Shown here: piece after piece, positions 36,479 to 48,484 of the stretch
Numbering within the stretch: position 1 is the first letter of the stretch
Layout of the letters: every line of letters begins with the position of its first letter
Assembly (NCBI RefSeq): GCF_034702125.1
Contig: NC_085861.1
Location: forward strand, 46,768,222-46,832,221
Direction of reading: 5' to 3'
Length of the DNA: 64,000 nt
Source: Engraulis encrasicolus
Taxonomy: Eukaryota; Chordata; Actinopteri; Clupeiformes; Engraulidae
Notes under the pieces: generated by a model
What the model was told of the DNA's origin: nothing
Databases searched by the model: none
Seen by the model: only the letters and a program-made list of their open reading frames with translations
Program-made: the position numbers and the translations under genes

Positions 36479-36484
36479 AATAAA
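36479..36484 (+). other. AATAAA signal after orphan exon D
   Basis: Same TTGAATAAAGCAGCC context as after lectin A; retained with the duplicated exon. Confidence 0.55.
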
Positions 36485-37325
36485 GCAGCCGTAATGAGGG
36501 GCGTAGCAGCAAATTGTGGACCCTATATGTACAATCAGCTCCCAGGACTGTGTGTGGGCCCCGTCTACATATACATTGGGCCCTGGTGACTCAGTCACAC
36601 TCCACTCGACTTTTTTGTGTGGCACAATCTATTTTCGCATGGTAATTGCACAAAATATAGTTCACTAAATTGCTCAGATCTTCAATTCACAAAAATTGTC
36701 AACACCTCTTGACACAATTTAGCACCACAAGGGGTCATCATAGCCTGTGTGTGTGTGTGCACATGTGTGCTCCTGTGTGTGTGTCGAGAAGAGAAGGCCA
36801 CGATGAAGCTGCATTATACTGTAATTATTTAAACGTATGGGGAAATATTTAACCTTAAAATCATATCTCTGCTTGAAATGGATATTTACAGGTGAATTTA
36901 ATCAAGGATATTTTTCTGTTTGCCATAACTGCACAGTTCTTTGTGTGATTAGTTTTTGATTCACCATGATGTTTTAGAAATAATGTGCACAAGTTTCTAG
37001 AATGATGTAATCTTTTGTCTTATCAGCGTCCTAATTTGGCCTCATACAGCAAAGCCGTTTAAAGGAAGTTGGTTTACTGATTGCAATAAAACCTCAATAA
37101 TAAAATCTCAAAACATTTGTTTTGCCTTTGTGTGGTTTTCCTCAAAGGCGTATGAAGTAGATGTAGAACAGTAGAAGTATTGGATGTAATTAAAGACTAG
37201 CTGTACGACATAGTTTCAAATAAGTAATATCATACTTCTACTTAACATACCTTTGCTTTCCCTTATTTCCTGTTCACTTCTTTTTAATATAGTGGGTTGT
37301 AGATAGTAAAACAGGGTATGCCTTA

Positions 37326-37376
<51 letters not shown>

Positions 37377-37680
37377 CATGTTTGTGTGTGGCGCACATGT
37401 GCATGCTGGCATGAGGCCTGCGCATATTTTTGTTTTTCCTTATTGTACCCTTAGCCCTCTTCCTTGTCTTCTTCTTTATAATCGGTAGCTGATAACACAG
37501 CACGTGAAATTGTTTATTATACATAACAAATGAGCTCATGAGACCAACAGCATATAAAGGTCTGATAGGGCTGAACCGTAGTAGGCTGTGCCCTCAAAGA
37601 CGTCTCAGTTGTAAAGACAAAGAAAGAAATTACAAACAGTTTCCATCTTTAGTCTAGTTGATTTTATCCGTTTCCCCGTA
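36485..37680. other. Spacer between D and E, duplicated unit
   Basis: No gene seen. This stretch resembles the spacer before B (about 19240-20900) in the same orientation and the spacer 49640-51560 in inverted orientation, with shared landmarks such as AAAGGAAGTTGGTTTACTGA and ACCTCAATAATAAAATCTC. It contains a GT microsatellite at 37327-37368. Confidence 0.6.
37327..37368. repeat. (TG)21 microsatellite
   Basis: TG run followed by CGCGCGTGCATG. Dinucleotide tracts also occur at comparable places in the related spacers at about 20490 and, inverted, at 49948-50101. Confidence 0.9.
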
Positions 37681-37685
37681 GCAGA

Positions 37686-38382
37686 ATGGAAACACTGTTC
37701 CTGTCCTTGAGTATTTTAGCAGGCATTACAGGTGTGCCAGGTAAACACCAATGAATTAATTAATTTAATTTTGATTTATTAATTTGATCATTATCTGAAA
37801 AAAATCCCTTCACCACTGTCCTTCTGCTGTGCTCCAAATCTATTTATGTGTTGTGAATGTGTTGTGGCATGGGGTGATGAGCAAAGGCAGGTCAATATAA
37901 TCGATTGCAAATTGTTTGCCTAACCATTTTCTTTTTGCTGAACTATCAATTCTTTTTTTTGTATCATGGGCACCTTAATATAAGCTTACATGCTTGGGGA
38001 TCCTTTTCTCCATGCTGTTAAACTTTCTTTGACTCGTGTAACTGAAAGATAAATGATGAGGGTGTGAAGAAATAAATTCATCCATTCATTATTTATGAGA
38101 ATAGTGTTTCATATGTTAAAATATTGCTACTGGTTTTACTAACATATTATGTTGCTGCATCACAAATCAACATTTTTTTATTGACATTTTTGTGCATGTC
38201 ATATTAATATTAAGTTTGCTTATTAACCAGCAAATTTGGCTCTAAATGGAAAGGCTACCCAGTCAGATGCATATACGGCGGATGGTCTAGCCCTAAATGC
38301 GATTGATGGAAACCGTGACTCAAATTACGGTCACGGATCCTGCACACACACTGTCTCACAGACCAACCCCTGGTGGAGGGTT
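37686..38382 (+). pseudogene. Lectin E: exons 1-2 only, truncated at an inversion junction
   Basis: Signal exon 37686-37740 (METLFLSLSILAGITGVP) with a good donor. Exon 2 begins at 38231 ([11 protein letters not shown]...) and includes NAIDGNRD and HGSCTHT, so the sugar-binding His is present. The exon stops abruptly after NPWWRV at 38382 and is replaced by AT-rich repeat DNA. No later lectin exon follows on this strand; the next lectin sequence is the last exon of F on the opposite strand. It cannot make a full domain. Confidence 0.85.
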
Positions 38383-38640
38383 GTAACACCACATTATGTA
38401 ATAACGGTGCAATATGTAATAATGCAATAAATTCTGACATAATGCAGTGAAAATTTCTGCATTATGTAATAATTTACGCATTTCATAAGAAATTCCTTGA
38501 ACGCATTTTGTAACAACTTTTTTCTCATTTTGTCATCAAATTATTACATAATGCGGAATTTATTATGAAATGCGGCTGTTGATTTTTTTATGATGGAAAT
38601 GTAATAACATGGTGCATTATGTAATAATCTATAAAACAAA
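38383..38640. mobile_element. AT-rich repeat at the break in lectin E
   Basis: The motif CATTATGTAATAA occurs near both edges and several times inside, sometimes inverted (TTATTACATAATG-like). The block interrupts exon 2 of E and marks the change from plus-strand to minus-strand lectin order. Whether it is an inserted element or DNA joined by rearrangement cannot be settled, since the other half of the exon is missing. Confidence 0.5.
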
Positions 38641-39910
38641 TATATAATAACTAATGGCAACCAATGTTTTATGCAGTATTAACCAGGCACTGACAAACAG
38701 CTTATAGTTGAAAAAGAGTGTGCACAGAAAAAAGTTTGGCTTGGCCCATGTAAGGAAGGCCTTGACTTGATTCTACCAATATATGGGGGGCGGGCCTTGT
38801 CATCATTAAAGGATAGCTCCGGTGTAAAATGAAAGTTTCACCATCGATTTGCCATCCCACATAAGGTATCTAATGATGAGACATTCTGAGAAATGCCGCG
38901 GCATTATGGAGTTAGCTTATTTTAAGCTTTTTAGCGAAAGGCACAGCCAATGTCAATCGTTGGGGCCGATGTAAAAGATCTAAGTAGGCCTAATCGGTTG
39001 AGTTTCAGCAATAAGCACGCTCGAAAACATTCCATACTTAAGAGCTGACATAACAAAGGTGCTAAATTGTGTCAAGAGGTGTTGACATTTTTTTTGTGAA
39101 TTGAAGTTCTGAGCAATTGTGTGAACTATAGTGAAGTGGGCTATATTGTGCAATTACCGTGCGAATATAGATTGCGCCACACAGAAACCAGTACCTTTAA
39201 TATGATGTGATCAGCGGTGTTGACAGCTTTTGATGGGCCCTACACAGTAAACTTTGCAAGTTAATTCAACACTTACTTAAAGGTATGACATATATGACCA
39301 ACACTGTATGGGTTGAATCTTAATTTAGGTGTTGCATAAAAATGGTCTATATATACTGTATAGGACAAAAAGTAATTTGAAAGGGCCCCAGCACATACTA
39401 TGTAATGTACTATCCAATTCTCACCTTTTCTCCAAACTCCCCCATTTGTCCCCCCTGTCAGTGTCTCTGGATGTGATAACCCTAAAACATCTTTCCTTTC
39501 ATTCCTTAGAATGAAATGAAAAACAACAACCACACAGACAAACACAGTGTTTAACTTATTAACTTTTTTCTAGTAACTTTTAGAAACTTGTTTTTAGTAA
39601 TTTAACTTAGTAATTTTTTTAAACTTTTATTGGACTACCCTAACAGCTTATGGACCTAGACGACTAGACTACTAGGCCATGTTGTGTTTTGTGTGTCTTT
39701 AATGTGCATTTACATGTGGATTATGGAGGAGTGTCATGCAAGACAAATTTCTGTACAAACAGACAATACAAGTTTATCTTATCTTATCTTATCTTAACAC
39801 ACACAAAAAAATCACAATTCCTTTTGGGTTCTCTAAATGATGACATTCATTATGGCTGTGTTTTCAAAAAAGGAAAACGTTATGGATGATGTGTGCTGTT
39901 TTGAAGAGCT
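38641..39910. other. Inverted spacer downstream of lectin F
   Basis: No gene. About 39040-39545 matches, in reverse complement, the spacer after A (about 18930-19340) and part of 36590-36700. A single-ended TTAA repeat (TTAAAGGATAGCTCCGGTG, from about 38807) looks like a truncated piggyBac-like element. TCTTA pentamer repeats occur at about 39776-39797. Confidence 0.5.
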
Positions 39911-42900
39911 TCAATCCAGTGGTGATCCATACACCTCTACTTCACAGAGGTGTAGATACTCTGCCCGTCCAGGTATCACCACAGTCACATAACGTCCCTC
40001 CATGCCGTTGCACTGAAACGTCTCAGAAAATCCAGCAGGAATAGAGGAGATTACAGCACACCTGAGAAAATTAAAAAGGTCATTATTTGCTGTACAGAGT
40101 CAAAGTCTTTATATTCAAAATCTTTGTGTAAATTATGCACAATGGAGCCTGTCAAATAAACAAACACCTAGAGGTAAACGATTTCTGTCTGGTGAGTTGG
40201 TCAAGTACCACACCATTGGAGGTGAGACACAAAAGGACAGCAAACCTGTCCTCCAATCTCAACAAGGTTTTTAACCCCTGTTTTATTCGTTGGTGCAGGT
40301 TAGTCTTTGTTGGAGCAGATTACTGATTTTTGCTCTAATTGGTCATGGCATGCAGAGGCAAATTGAACAACAACGTTTGAACCCACAGCCCTCAGCCCTC
40401 TGAACCATGCAGTGTGAGACTGAACTCGTCATATTACTGTATAGTCTGACTGGCCAGGCTAGGCATGGTGTGCAGCTATCAAAACATTATTGTATGTATT
40501 GATATCCCTGGATTAATTGTTCATAAACTCTATTTCTCAAAACTGACTCCACAGGGGGTGGCACCAGGGGCGATAGTGAGCAGAATTTAGTTGGGTTTTT
40601 AAAAAACTAAATTCACGTTTAAAAAGACATGTGTGAAGTCCCATTCATTATTTCTCCATCAGCGGAGCAGTCTTTTACCTGGGATTATTGATGCCATTGT
40701 TGTCCAAAGAATTGCCAATCCGGATTTCAGCCCCATTCAGCCGACTAGGTTCATGCGCAGTGTTGGTGATGATCACTGAGAAGACTTTGTATGTCTGGAG
40801 CAGGTCCACCCTCCACCAGGGGTTGAGGTGACCCTCTGTGTGAGTACAGGACCCATGACCCCATATAGCATCACGATTCCCATCAATAGCGTTATAAGCG
40901 AAGCCGTGTGAATGAAGATATGACTGAGTGGCTTTTCCTCTTAAGGCCACATTCTCACCTGCAATGAAAACCAGAATTCCAACAAATGTAACAAGGGTGT
41001 GCATATTATGTAATAAAAATGTTCTACTTTATGCATGTATTCATTTTAATTGTTACATACTGTGTTTCTTAAGAGATCACTTACCAGTTGGTGCCAAATA
41101 GCCATAAATCTCAACCTCACAGAGACTTAAAGTCCTGTTGGGGCCTGGCAGAAAAACATTAACATAGCGACCACTGACGCCAGGGCTGAATGTGAAGGTC
41201 TGGCTTTCCCCAGCTGGGATAGAGGATATTACTCCAACTCTGAAGAATAAGGATAGAGATTCATGTAGAGATAAAGTAACAATAATGTAAATGTGTGTGC
41301 ACAAATGTTCCTAATCAATCATGTCATACTGTCAGAACTTATTTGTGAGCTACTTAGGCCCACACACTCGTCATCATGAGGTGGAGTCTGAATGCACGGT
41401 GCAGTTAAAACACCTAGCTAAATAGTGTGCCAAAAACAAGCTGTTCCTCAACACCGGTAAAACCAAACAGTTAATTTCCTTGGTGGGAGCAGGACAGGGA
41501 GATACCCATCATCCACTTCAATGGCATGAAGGTGGAATAAGCGTCCAGCTTGAAAAGGGAACCAACCTCTCTGAGAATCTGCCGTAGTCTACCAACACCT
41601 CCAATCTCCCAGGAGGAATATCAGCATCAATATTTTTAGGGACTGAGAAAAAACCATCTGTCCACTGACAACCTGGTATGGGAATTGCTTTCTCAATGAC
41701 CACATTCTACTGCAGAAAATGGTGAAACTGCCCCACATGTGCATTTCACTTCCAGCTCTTGAGGATGTCTACAAGAAGACCCTACTGTGTTTGCACACAC
41801 ATTCACAGCAGCTCCTCTCATTTGGCCAACAAACTCTTCCCATCCAGGAGACATTTCAGTGTGCAGCTTAAAACCAGAAAGCTCGGGGACATCCAAGGCT
41901 ACTGAATTTTCTTCAAATCTCTTTCTTCAATCTTTCCTACTCCCACCTGTTAACTATACTTTTTTGTCAACATGACTGTGGGACAGTTAATCTGGACATA
42001 GGCCTACTCTGGTATATTCTGTACACTAGGTCCCCTGGGCGAGGGTGTCTGTTGTGAGACTCGAAACACCTAATGAGCTCAGGTGCCAACACTGATGATG
42101 TGTCTTAAGTTGCATAATAGTGTATGTTAGAACTAGTTGAACTGGCCAAGCCAGTGACCTTTAGGAACAGGCCGGATGACGACCATGAATAGGATGGCGA
42201 GACATGACTGGAGAGACAGCCGATGACTGGAAAGACAGTAACCGGGGCAGATAGGGCCAGCAACCCGAACTGCAGCTCCTGTGAGGGTGCAACCACAAAC
42301 ACGCTAAGAAAAGCCCTAATGAAGTATACACCCAGGGGTGTCCGAGGGGGGGGGAGGATGAGCACCCCAACAGGACAGATGAACCAGCAAAGAAGCGGAA
42401 TGGAAAAACGACTACGAGTGCAGTCTGTCCATGAGGCAAAGTCTGCAAGAACCTATGGTCTAAAAGATCCACCAGACCAAAATGAAATGCTTGACGGGGA
42501 CGCAGGTGGTGCAACGCACATGTCCAGTGCCTGGTGAGACGCAGGAGGAGCCCGGCCAGGAGTCAACCTTCAGCGCCCAGACCCTCCACGCCCCACAAGT
42601 CCAACCTCGTCCAACCTCGCATTCTGAACACCACCGGGTCTTGTGGCCTGCTTCCAACAAAGAAAGACAATGGCTCCAGTTTGATGAAGATCTGGACCAA
42701 GTCCTGGATGCTACTGCAAGGGGAGATGCGGACCAGAAGCTGCTGTCAATGTCTGCAATGATCATTAACATCGGAGCAGAAAGATTTAGCATAAAGGAAC
42801 AACAGCCAACCAGACGCTCAGGGGAGCCAAACAGACGGGAGCTAAAACTCAGCCAGCTGCAGCAGGAACTCTGGCTGCTTGGTCGGTAGTTTAAGGCGAC

Positions 42901-45900
42901 AAGAGAGGAGGAGAAAGCCGGCAGAGCTCCGGAGTGCACTGAGGAAAAGGCTCGTCACCCTCCGTCGAGCAGAGTGGCATAGGAGGAGGGGTAGAGAGAG
43001 CGCCAGGAGACGTGCAGCCTTCATCTCAAATCCCTTTGGGTTCACCAAGAAGATCGTTGGTCAAAAGAGGAGGTCAACAAGTACCTCAATGCCACCTACA
43101 GTGACAATGCAAGAGAGGAAGATCTTGGGCCATGCAGAACCTTGATATCCCCGCCAGTACCCCCCTCGGCATTTAACACCAAGGAGCCAACTTTCAAAGA
43201 AGTAGAGGAGGTTGTCAAGGCAGCGAGATCAAATTCAGCACCAGGCCCCAGTGGAGTGCCATATGTTGTTTACAAGAGATGCCCCAGACTCTTGAAGCGA
43301 CTATGGACAATCCTTAGGGTCAGTCCTTGGTTGGCACAGCAGTGGAGACACCAGTGTTCACGCTAGAATTCTTACTGGCCAGACAAGTGGCCGGCTGCAT
43401 TGCAGAATACCGGACATTTAGAATATCTAACAGACCTTCCCTCAGCAAAACACATACTCCCTAATGGGTCAAAGTGGCTAGTAAATAGGTCTTTTCTACC
43501 AGCAAAACTTAAATTTCACTAGCATTGGGCCAGTTGGCTGGTGTTAAAGAGCCAGCTGCTTGTATGCACGAGGAGCAAATGCATGCTCTCTTTCACATAC
43601 CCGAGAGCTCGAACGAACTGAAAGAAAAAAAAGCAGCTAGCCAACGTGCTGCGCGCATAGGCATATCTAGCTAAGTTATTGACTGAAAACGTTGTGTTTT
43701 ATCAGCAAATCCGAAGAGGATTTCCCTACTCAAATTGGGTAACGATGTGATGACTGTAATGGTTGTGCAGTAACGGTAACAACGCTACTGAAATTTGAAC
43801 TGTATTGCGTTGTGTTCCTGCGCTCTCAAGGGAATTGACACGTTCCGTACGACGCTCTATATATGTGGGCGTGTGAGATACATCCACTAGCCATTTTGGC
43901 CGGTGATGAAAAAAGTGATAAAGCCCTGCATGCACTTTTACTGGGACTTCTCATGAGCATATCGTTCTCTGAAATGTTTAATTTGACCCTCGACTGTAGC
44001 CTAGCCTACTTGGAGATCCACCACCATTTTTCAGTAGAGGTAAAAGTGAAAGTGATTCGCTGCGATGCTGCGCATGCCATCGCATTGGGTCCCAGGCTTG
44101 ACTTCGCAACTGGGCATGAAATGGTTGTGCAACCGCAATGCCCTTTGTGTTTACTGATAAAATAAAATAAAAAAAACCTGAATTGTTCCTCGACATCAGT
44201 CAGCGTGAGTCAAGTGATAGGGAAGCAACTTGATTGGGGAGAACGTGGGGGACGAGAGCGCAAGCAACACTATTGTGTGCGGTTTAGACTACGACACATT
44301 CATTTACATAGGCTATTCATAACTATTTTCGGCTTTGTTCAGTTTCATATCACTGGTGTTTTGTGTAACATTCAGTATTTAAAATAGCTAATATTATTTA
44401 CTGATTAATTTTAGTCATTTTTTGCCGGACATTTTGGCCGGTCACATTTTATTTTGCCGGTCATTCATGATGCAAACCGATCAATGTCCGGTCACAGCCG
44501 GCTAACGTGAACCCTGGGAGACACGCAGAGGGGGTCTGGATTTCAAAGGAAAAGAGCTCAAGTACCATCAAGCAATTCAGGATCATTTCACTCCTCAGTG
44601 TCGAGGGCAAGATATTCTTCAGTATTGTTGCTTGGTGCTTAATGGAGTTCCTCCTGAGGAACACTTATATCGACACCTCTGTGCAGAAGGGAGGAGTCCC
44701 GAAGGTCCCAGGATGCATTGAGCATACAGGAGTTGTTACCCAGCTGATCCGGGAGGCACGAGAAGGCAAAGGAGACCTGGCAGTCCTTTGGCTTGACCTT
44801 GCCAATGCCTACGGGTCCATGCCACACAAGCTGGTGGAAACCTCGGTAGACTGACACCACGTTCCAGGCAAGATCAAAGACCTCATACTGGACTATTACA
44901 GCTGCTTCGGTTTGAGAGTCACTTCTGGAGCAGTAACATCTGCATTTCATCGGCTGGAGAAAGGCATTATCACACACAGGATGCACCATTTCTGTGGTAT
45001 TGTTTTCTTTGGCCATGAATATGGTGGTGAAGTCAGCAGAGGTGGAGTGCAGAGGACCACTCACCAACTCTGGGGTGAATTTCCCAAAACCAAAGTTGCT
45101 AACTACATTAGCTACTTTGCTGTTTTCAATGCATTTTCCCATTGGCAACTACCGAAGTTGCTAACAGGCTAACAACTTCTCTTTTGAGAAACTCACCCCT
45201 GGTATGCGACAACCTCCCATCCGAGCATTTATGGATGACCTGACGGTGACTACAGCATCTGTCCTGGGCTGTAGCTGGATCCTCCAAGACCTAGAGCATC
45301 TCATCAGCTGGGCCCGGATGAACTTCAAGCCAGCCAAGTCCAGGTCACTAGTGGTGGAAAAGGGGAACGTTTCAGAGAAGTTCCGCTTCTCAATAGGAGA
45401 CACCAAAATTCCATCTGTATGAGAGAAGCCAGTCAAGAGCCAAGGCAAGATCTATGACTGCACCTTGAGGGACACTGCAGTACTCCAAGCAACAACGGAG
45501 GAGTTGGGAACCTGGCTGACTGCAGTGGACAAATCAGGACTACCAGGCAAGTTTAAAGCCTGGCTTTACCAGCACGGTATCCTGCCTCGACTGCTCTGGC
45601 CACTGCTGGTTTACAACGTGCCAATTACCACTGTTGAGTGCTTTGAGAGGAAGATCAGCTCTTTCCTACGGAAGTGGTTGGGCCTACCACGAAGCCTCAG
45701 CAGCATCGCCTTGTACGGGAGGAACTACAAACTGCAGCTACCCTTCAGTAGTTTGACGGAGGAGTTCATGGTGACCCGAGCAAGCGAGGTGCAGCTGTAT
45801 AGGGACTCCAGGGACATCAAAGTCTCCTCGGCTGGCATAGAAGTCAGGACCGGCAGGAAGTGGTGCGCTCAAGAGGCAGTCAACCAGGCTGAGTCCCGCT

Positions 45901-48484
45901 TGCGTCACAGTGAACTGGTGGGAGCAGCGGCATCAGGGCGGGCAGGACTAGGAAGCAACCCTAGACCTTCCTACAAGAAGGCCAAGGGGAAGGAAAGGCA
46001 TCAGCTAATCCAGGAGGAGGTCCGGGCAGGAGGGGAGGAAGCCCGCTGCAGTAGGATTGTAGGGATGCGGCAGCAGGGGGCATGGACTCTTTGGGAGGAG
46101 GCAGCGGCTCGGAAGGTTTCGTGGTCAGAGTTATGGTGATATGAGACACACAGGATCAAATTCCTCATCCAGTCCTCCCAAGCCCATCCAACCTCCACCG
46201 TTTGGGCTTGGCTGAGAACCCATTGCGCCCTCTCTGCCAGAAAGCGGGAACACTGGAGCATATCCTTAGCTGCTGCCCGAGAGCACTTGGAGAGGGGCGA
46301 TACCGGTGGCGCCATGACCAAGTGCTACGGGTCATTGCAGAGGCCATCAGCACAGGGATTTCCACCAACAAACACCAACAACCAGCAAGACAGGCCATAG
46401 CCTTTGTTAAGGCTTGGGAGAAACCACAACAGCTAAGGAGACAATCAGGGGGGCTGCTGGCAACAGCCAGGGACTGGCAGTCGAAGGTTGACCTAGGGAG
46501 ACAGCTCAAATTTCTGGAGAACATCGGAGTGACCACACTCAAGCCAGACATGGTCCTGGTGTTGGAAACAACAAGACAAGTGGTCCTTCTGGAGTTGACT
46601 GTCTGAGAAGACAGGATGGAGGAGGCTTTTGCGAGGAAGAGGGCCAAGTAAAAGGAACTGGCAAGTGAATGCCGAAGCAGGGGGTGGAAGACCCAATGCA
46701 ACCCCATCGAGGACGTATTCAGAGGTTTCGCTGGCCAGTCTCTGATCAGGGCACTTAAGATGCTGGGAGTGAGAGGACTGCAGAACAGAAAAGCCATTAG
46801 AAACATCAGTGATGCAGCAGAAAAGGCGTCCAGATGGCTGTGGATCAAGCGGACGATCCGTGGACAAATAAATGCTCTTAAGACACAAGCGGGGACTTGA
46901 TCACCCCCGGCTGGGTCCCATGGGCGAGGGTGTCTGTTGTGAGACCCGAAACACCCAATGAGCTCAGGTGCTAACACTGATGATGTGTCTTAAAGGGACA
47001 CTGTAAGATTTTTAGTTGTTTATTTCCAGAATTCATGCTACCCATTTACTAATGTTACCTTTTTCATGAATACTTACCACCACCATCAAATTTTAAGTAT
47101 TCATTATGACTGGGGAAAAATGCACTTTTCATACATGAAAAGGGGGATCTTCTCCATGGTATGCCATTTTGAATTTCCAGAAATAGCCATTTTTAGCTGC
47201 AAAAATGACTGTACTTGAGCCATACTAGAAAATATTAATTTATTACTTAGTAAACTTTCATGGAATGATCAAATTTGGCAATAGGCTACACAATTTCAAT
47301 GAGCAGCATAGTTGCAGTACCTTTTCTGACCATTTCCTGCACAGTGTACCTTTAAGTTGCACAATAGTGTATGTTAGAACTGTACACAGTAGATTATTAT
47401 TAGATGCTGAACTTTGTTACTTTGTCACTTTGTTACTTTGCGTTCTTACGTATTAATGGATAAAGATCAATCTTACCAATTAACAAAATTCAAAAGACAC
47501 CGGACACTGCTTACTGTTCTTTTTGTTCACCTTCTCCTGCCTCACACCTGCACCTGCATTGCTGAGGGCTTGTGCACAAGGACTATCTTGAATATATATC
47601 TTATCAAATTCTTTAGTACTACAGTGTTCCCCCTCCTTGATATAGGCCTACTTGTAGCAAGACACAGCTAGGGAAGTGTTTGCAATAAACATTTAATAGT
47701 ATTCAACAACATTCATTAAGAGATTTTCAGTGTATTCTGAGTTTTTAATGAGTTATTTCCTGCTTTTTAAAATTGAATCTCACTGTGTGTTGTCGTTGCC
47801 GTTGTCAATAAGGGAGCTGCCAATGCGAATCTCAGCTCCATCTAGTCTCTCATGGCAGCAGTCTCCTCTGTTGGTGATGACCACTGATGTGATGACGTAC
47901 TCCTTCATCAGGTCAACCCTCCACCAGGGGTTAGTATCTTCATCAGTTAGAGTGCAGGATCCATGATGGAAATGTGAGTCCCGATTTCCATCAATGGCAT
48001 TTTGGGCAATGCCTTCCCCCGCGTATGGCGATTTCACAAGGTCTGACTGGGTGGCCCTTCCAGTCAAAGCTAAATTTCTTTCCGTCAAGCATTCTTGACA
48101 TTAATATGACAAACAATAAAATACATATTTTTAAATATTTGTTTATAATACAAGGGAACTATTAGAGGACAAACCTATGCCCTGACCGCCATTTGATAAC
48201 TACATTGCAGTATACTGTAAGCCTCTATTTAGAGATATGCACACAAATTGGTTGATTGGGAACATTTCTGTTAAGAAGCTGTTTTATCAATATTGGGAGC
48301 ACACTCTCATAAATGTATACTTTTGGTAGTACAGCTCAAAACAAAAATGAGGGAAACGTATTAAGCTGATGGTCATACAAATTAATTAAAATGTTATTAT
48401 CAGTGTAAAAGTGTAATAGTGCTTACCTTGAGAAGCTGTAATAACTGTTAAAAGAAAACACACAAACAGGAAATGTGTTTCCAT
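39911..48484 (-). CDS. Lectin F: two-domain F-type lectin, inverted copy of C
   Basis: Minus-strand exons in transcript order: 48484-48427 (signal peptide [19 protein letters not shown]), 48081-47784, 41239-41085, 40958-40679 and 40061-39911 (TGA). The lengths (58, 298, 155, 280, 151) equal those of lectin C exactly, and intron 3 is 126 bp in both. All frames are open, about 313 residues. The acceptor of exon 2 reads ACGG where C has ACAG, so the usual AG is lost. An AG 12 nt upstream would keep the frame and add ECLT, so the gene may still be spliced. Domain 1 has RGDCCHER but Leu for the sugar-binding His. Domain 2 has CTHT but lacks the first motif Arg (NTAHEPSR). Intron 2 (6.5 kb) holds a LINE with nested insertions, antisense to the gene. 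Confidence 0.85.
41440..42018 (+). pseudogene. Old LINE reverse-transcriptase remnant in lectin F intron 2
   Basis: Contains NTGKTKQLI near 41452-41480 and further decayed coding-like sequence, with many stops. About 41440-41720 and 41930-42000 have counterparts in lectin C intron 2 (28210-28395 and about 25070-25210, inverted), so the fragment predates the C/F duplication. Clade not assigned. Confidence 0.35.
43352..44516. mobile_element. 1165-bp hAT-like element inserted in the LINE reverse transcriptase
   Basis: Starts CAGTGTTCACGCTAG; its right end, reverse-complemented, starts CAGGGTTCACGTTAG. Perfect 8-bp target duplication GGAGACAC at 43344-43351 and 44517-44524. Repeated GGCCGG-type motifs lie near both ends. 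There is no transposase frame. Sequence on either side is continuous LINE coding sequence. Confidence 0.85.
45072..45199. mobile_element. ~128-bp MITE in the LINE
   Basis: GGGGTGAATTTCCCAAAAC at the left is matched by an inverted AGGGGTGAGTTTCTCAAAAG at the right, with CAAAGTTGCTAAC and GTTGCTAAC inside. It interrupts the LINE between Thr-Asn-Ser-type coding sequence and the [11 protein letters not shown] block. The exact target duplication is not clear. Confidence 0.6.
46990..47355. mobile_element. 366-bp TTAA (piggyBac-like) MITE, copy 1
   Basis: TTAAAGGGACACTGT at the left and ACAGTGTACCTTTAA at the right, bounded by TTAA on both sides. The 5' copy of the LINE end (about 42100-42134) reads CTTAAGTTGCATAATAG without interruption, giving the empty site. 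A second copy occurs at 52674. Confidence 0.85.

Larger units (their letters stand above)
42160..46900 (+). pseudogene. Polyprotein remnant of the R2-like LINE
   Basis: Order of pieces: a low-complexity N-terminal region; an RT start near 43142-43330 ([16 protein letters not shown]); after the nested hAT, RT motif A ([14 protein letters not shown], about 44790-44830); the catalytic FMDDLTV near 45226-45245; a long open stretch 45465-46139 (thumb/linker region); a CCHC-type knuckle ([14 protein letters not shown], about 46235-46275); and a restriction-like endonuclease signature PD-x14-E ([20 protein letters not shown]) near 46545-46603. TGA at 46604-46606 and a later TAA break the frame before the conserved tail ending at 46900. 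Frameshifts and insertions make it non-functional. The CCHC plus PD..E arrangement places it in the R2/NeSL/HERO group rather than in the APE-type LINEs. Confidence 0.8.
42027..47379 (+). mobile_element. R2-like (restriction-type endonuclease) LINE, degraded, with nested insertions
   Basis: Flanked by the 8-bp direct repeat CTGTACAC (42019-42026 and 47380-47387). Lectin C has matching intron sequence without the LINE. The first ~108 bases (GGGCGAGGGTGTCTGTTGTG, then CACTGATGATGTGTCTTAAG) recur at the 3' end (about 46911-46990 plus 47356-47379, split by a TTAA MITE), so the element begins with a copy of its own 3' end. Inside are reverse-transcriptase, zinc-knuckle and endonuclease coding remnants, plus a hAT-like element and a small MITE. 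It lies antisense in intron 2 of lectin F. Confidence 0.8.

Noticed and set aside
42460..42939. 159-residue minus-strand frame
   Set aside because: Antisense shadow of the LINE N-terminal region.
45465..46139. Stand-alone 224-residue host protein
   Set aside because: It lies in line between the FMDD motif and the CCHC knuckle of the R2-like LINE, so it is part of that polyprotein remnant.
46165..46977. 270-residue minus-strand frame
   Set aside because: Antisense shadow of the LINE knuckle/endonuclease region; no start context or splice signals and no recognisable domain.
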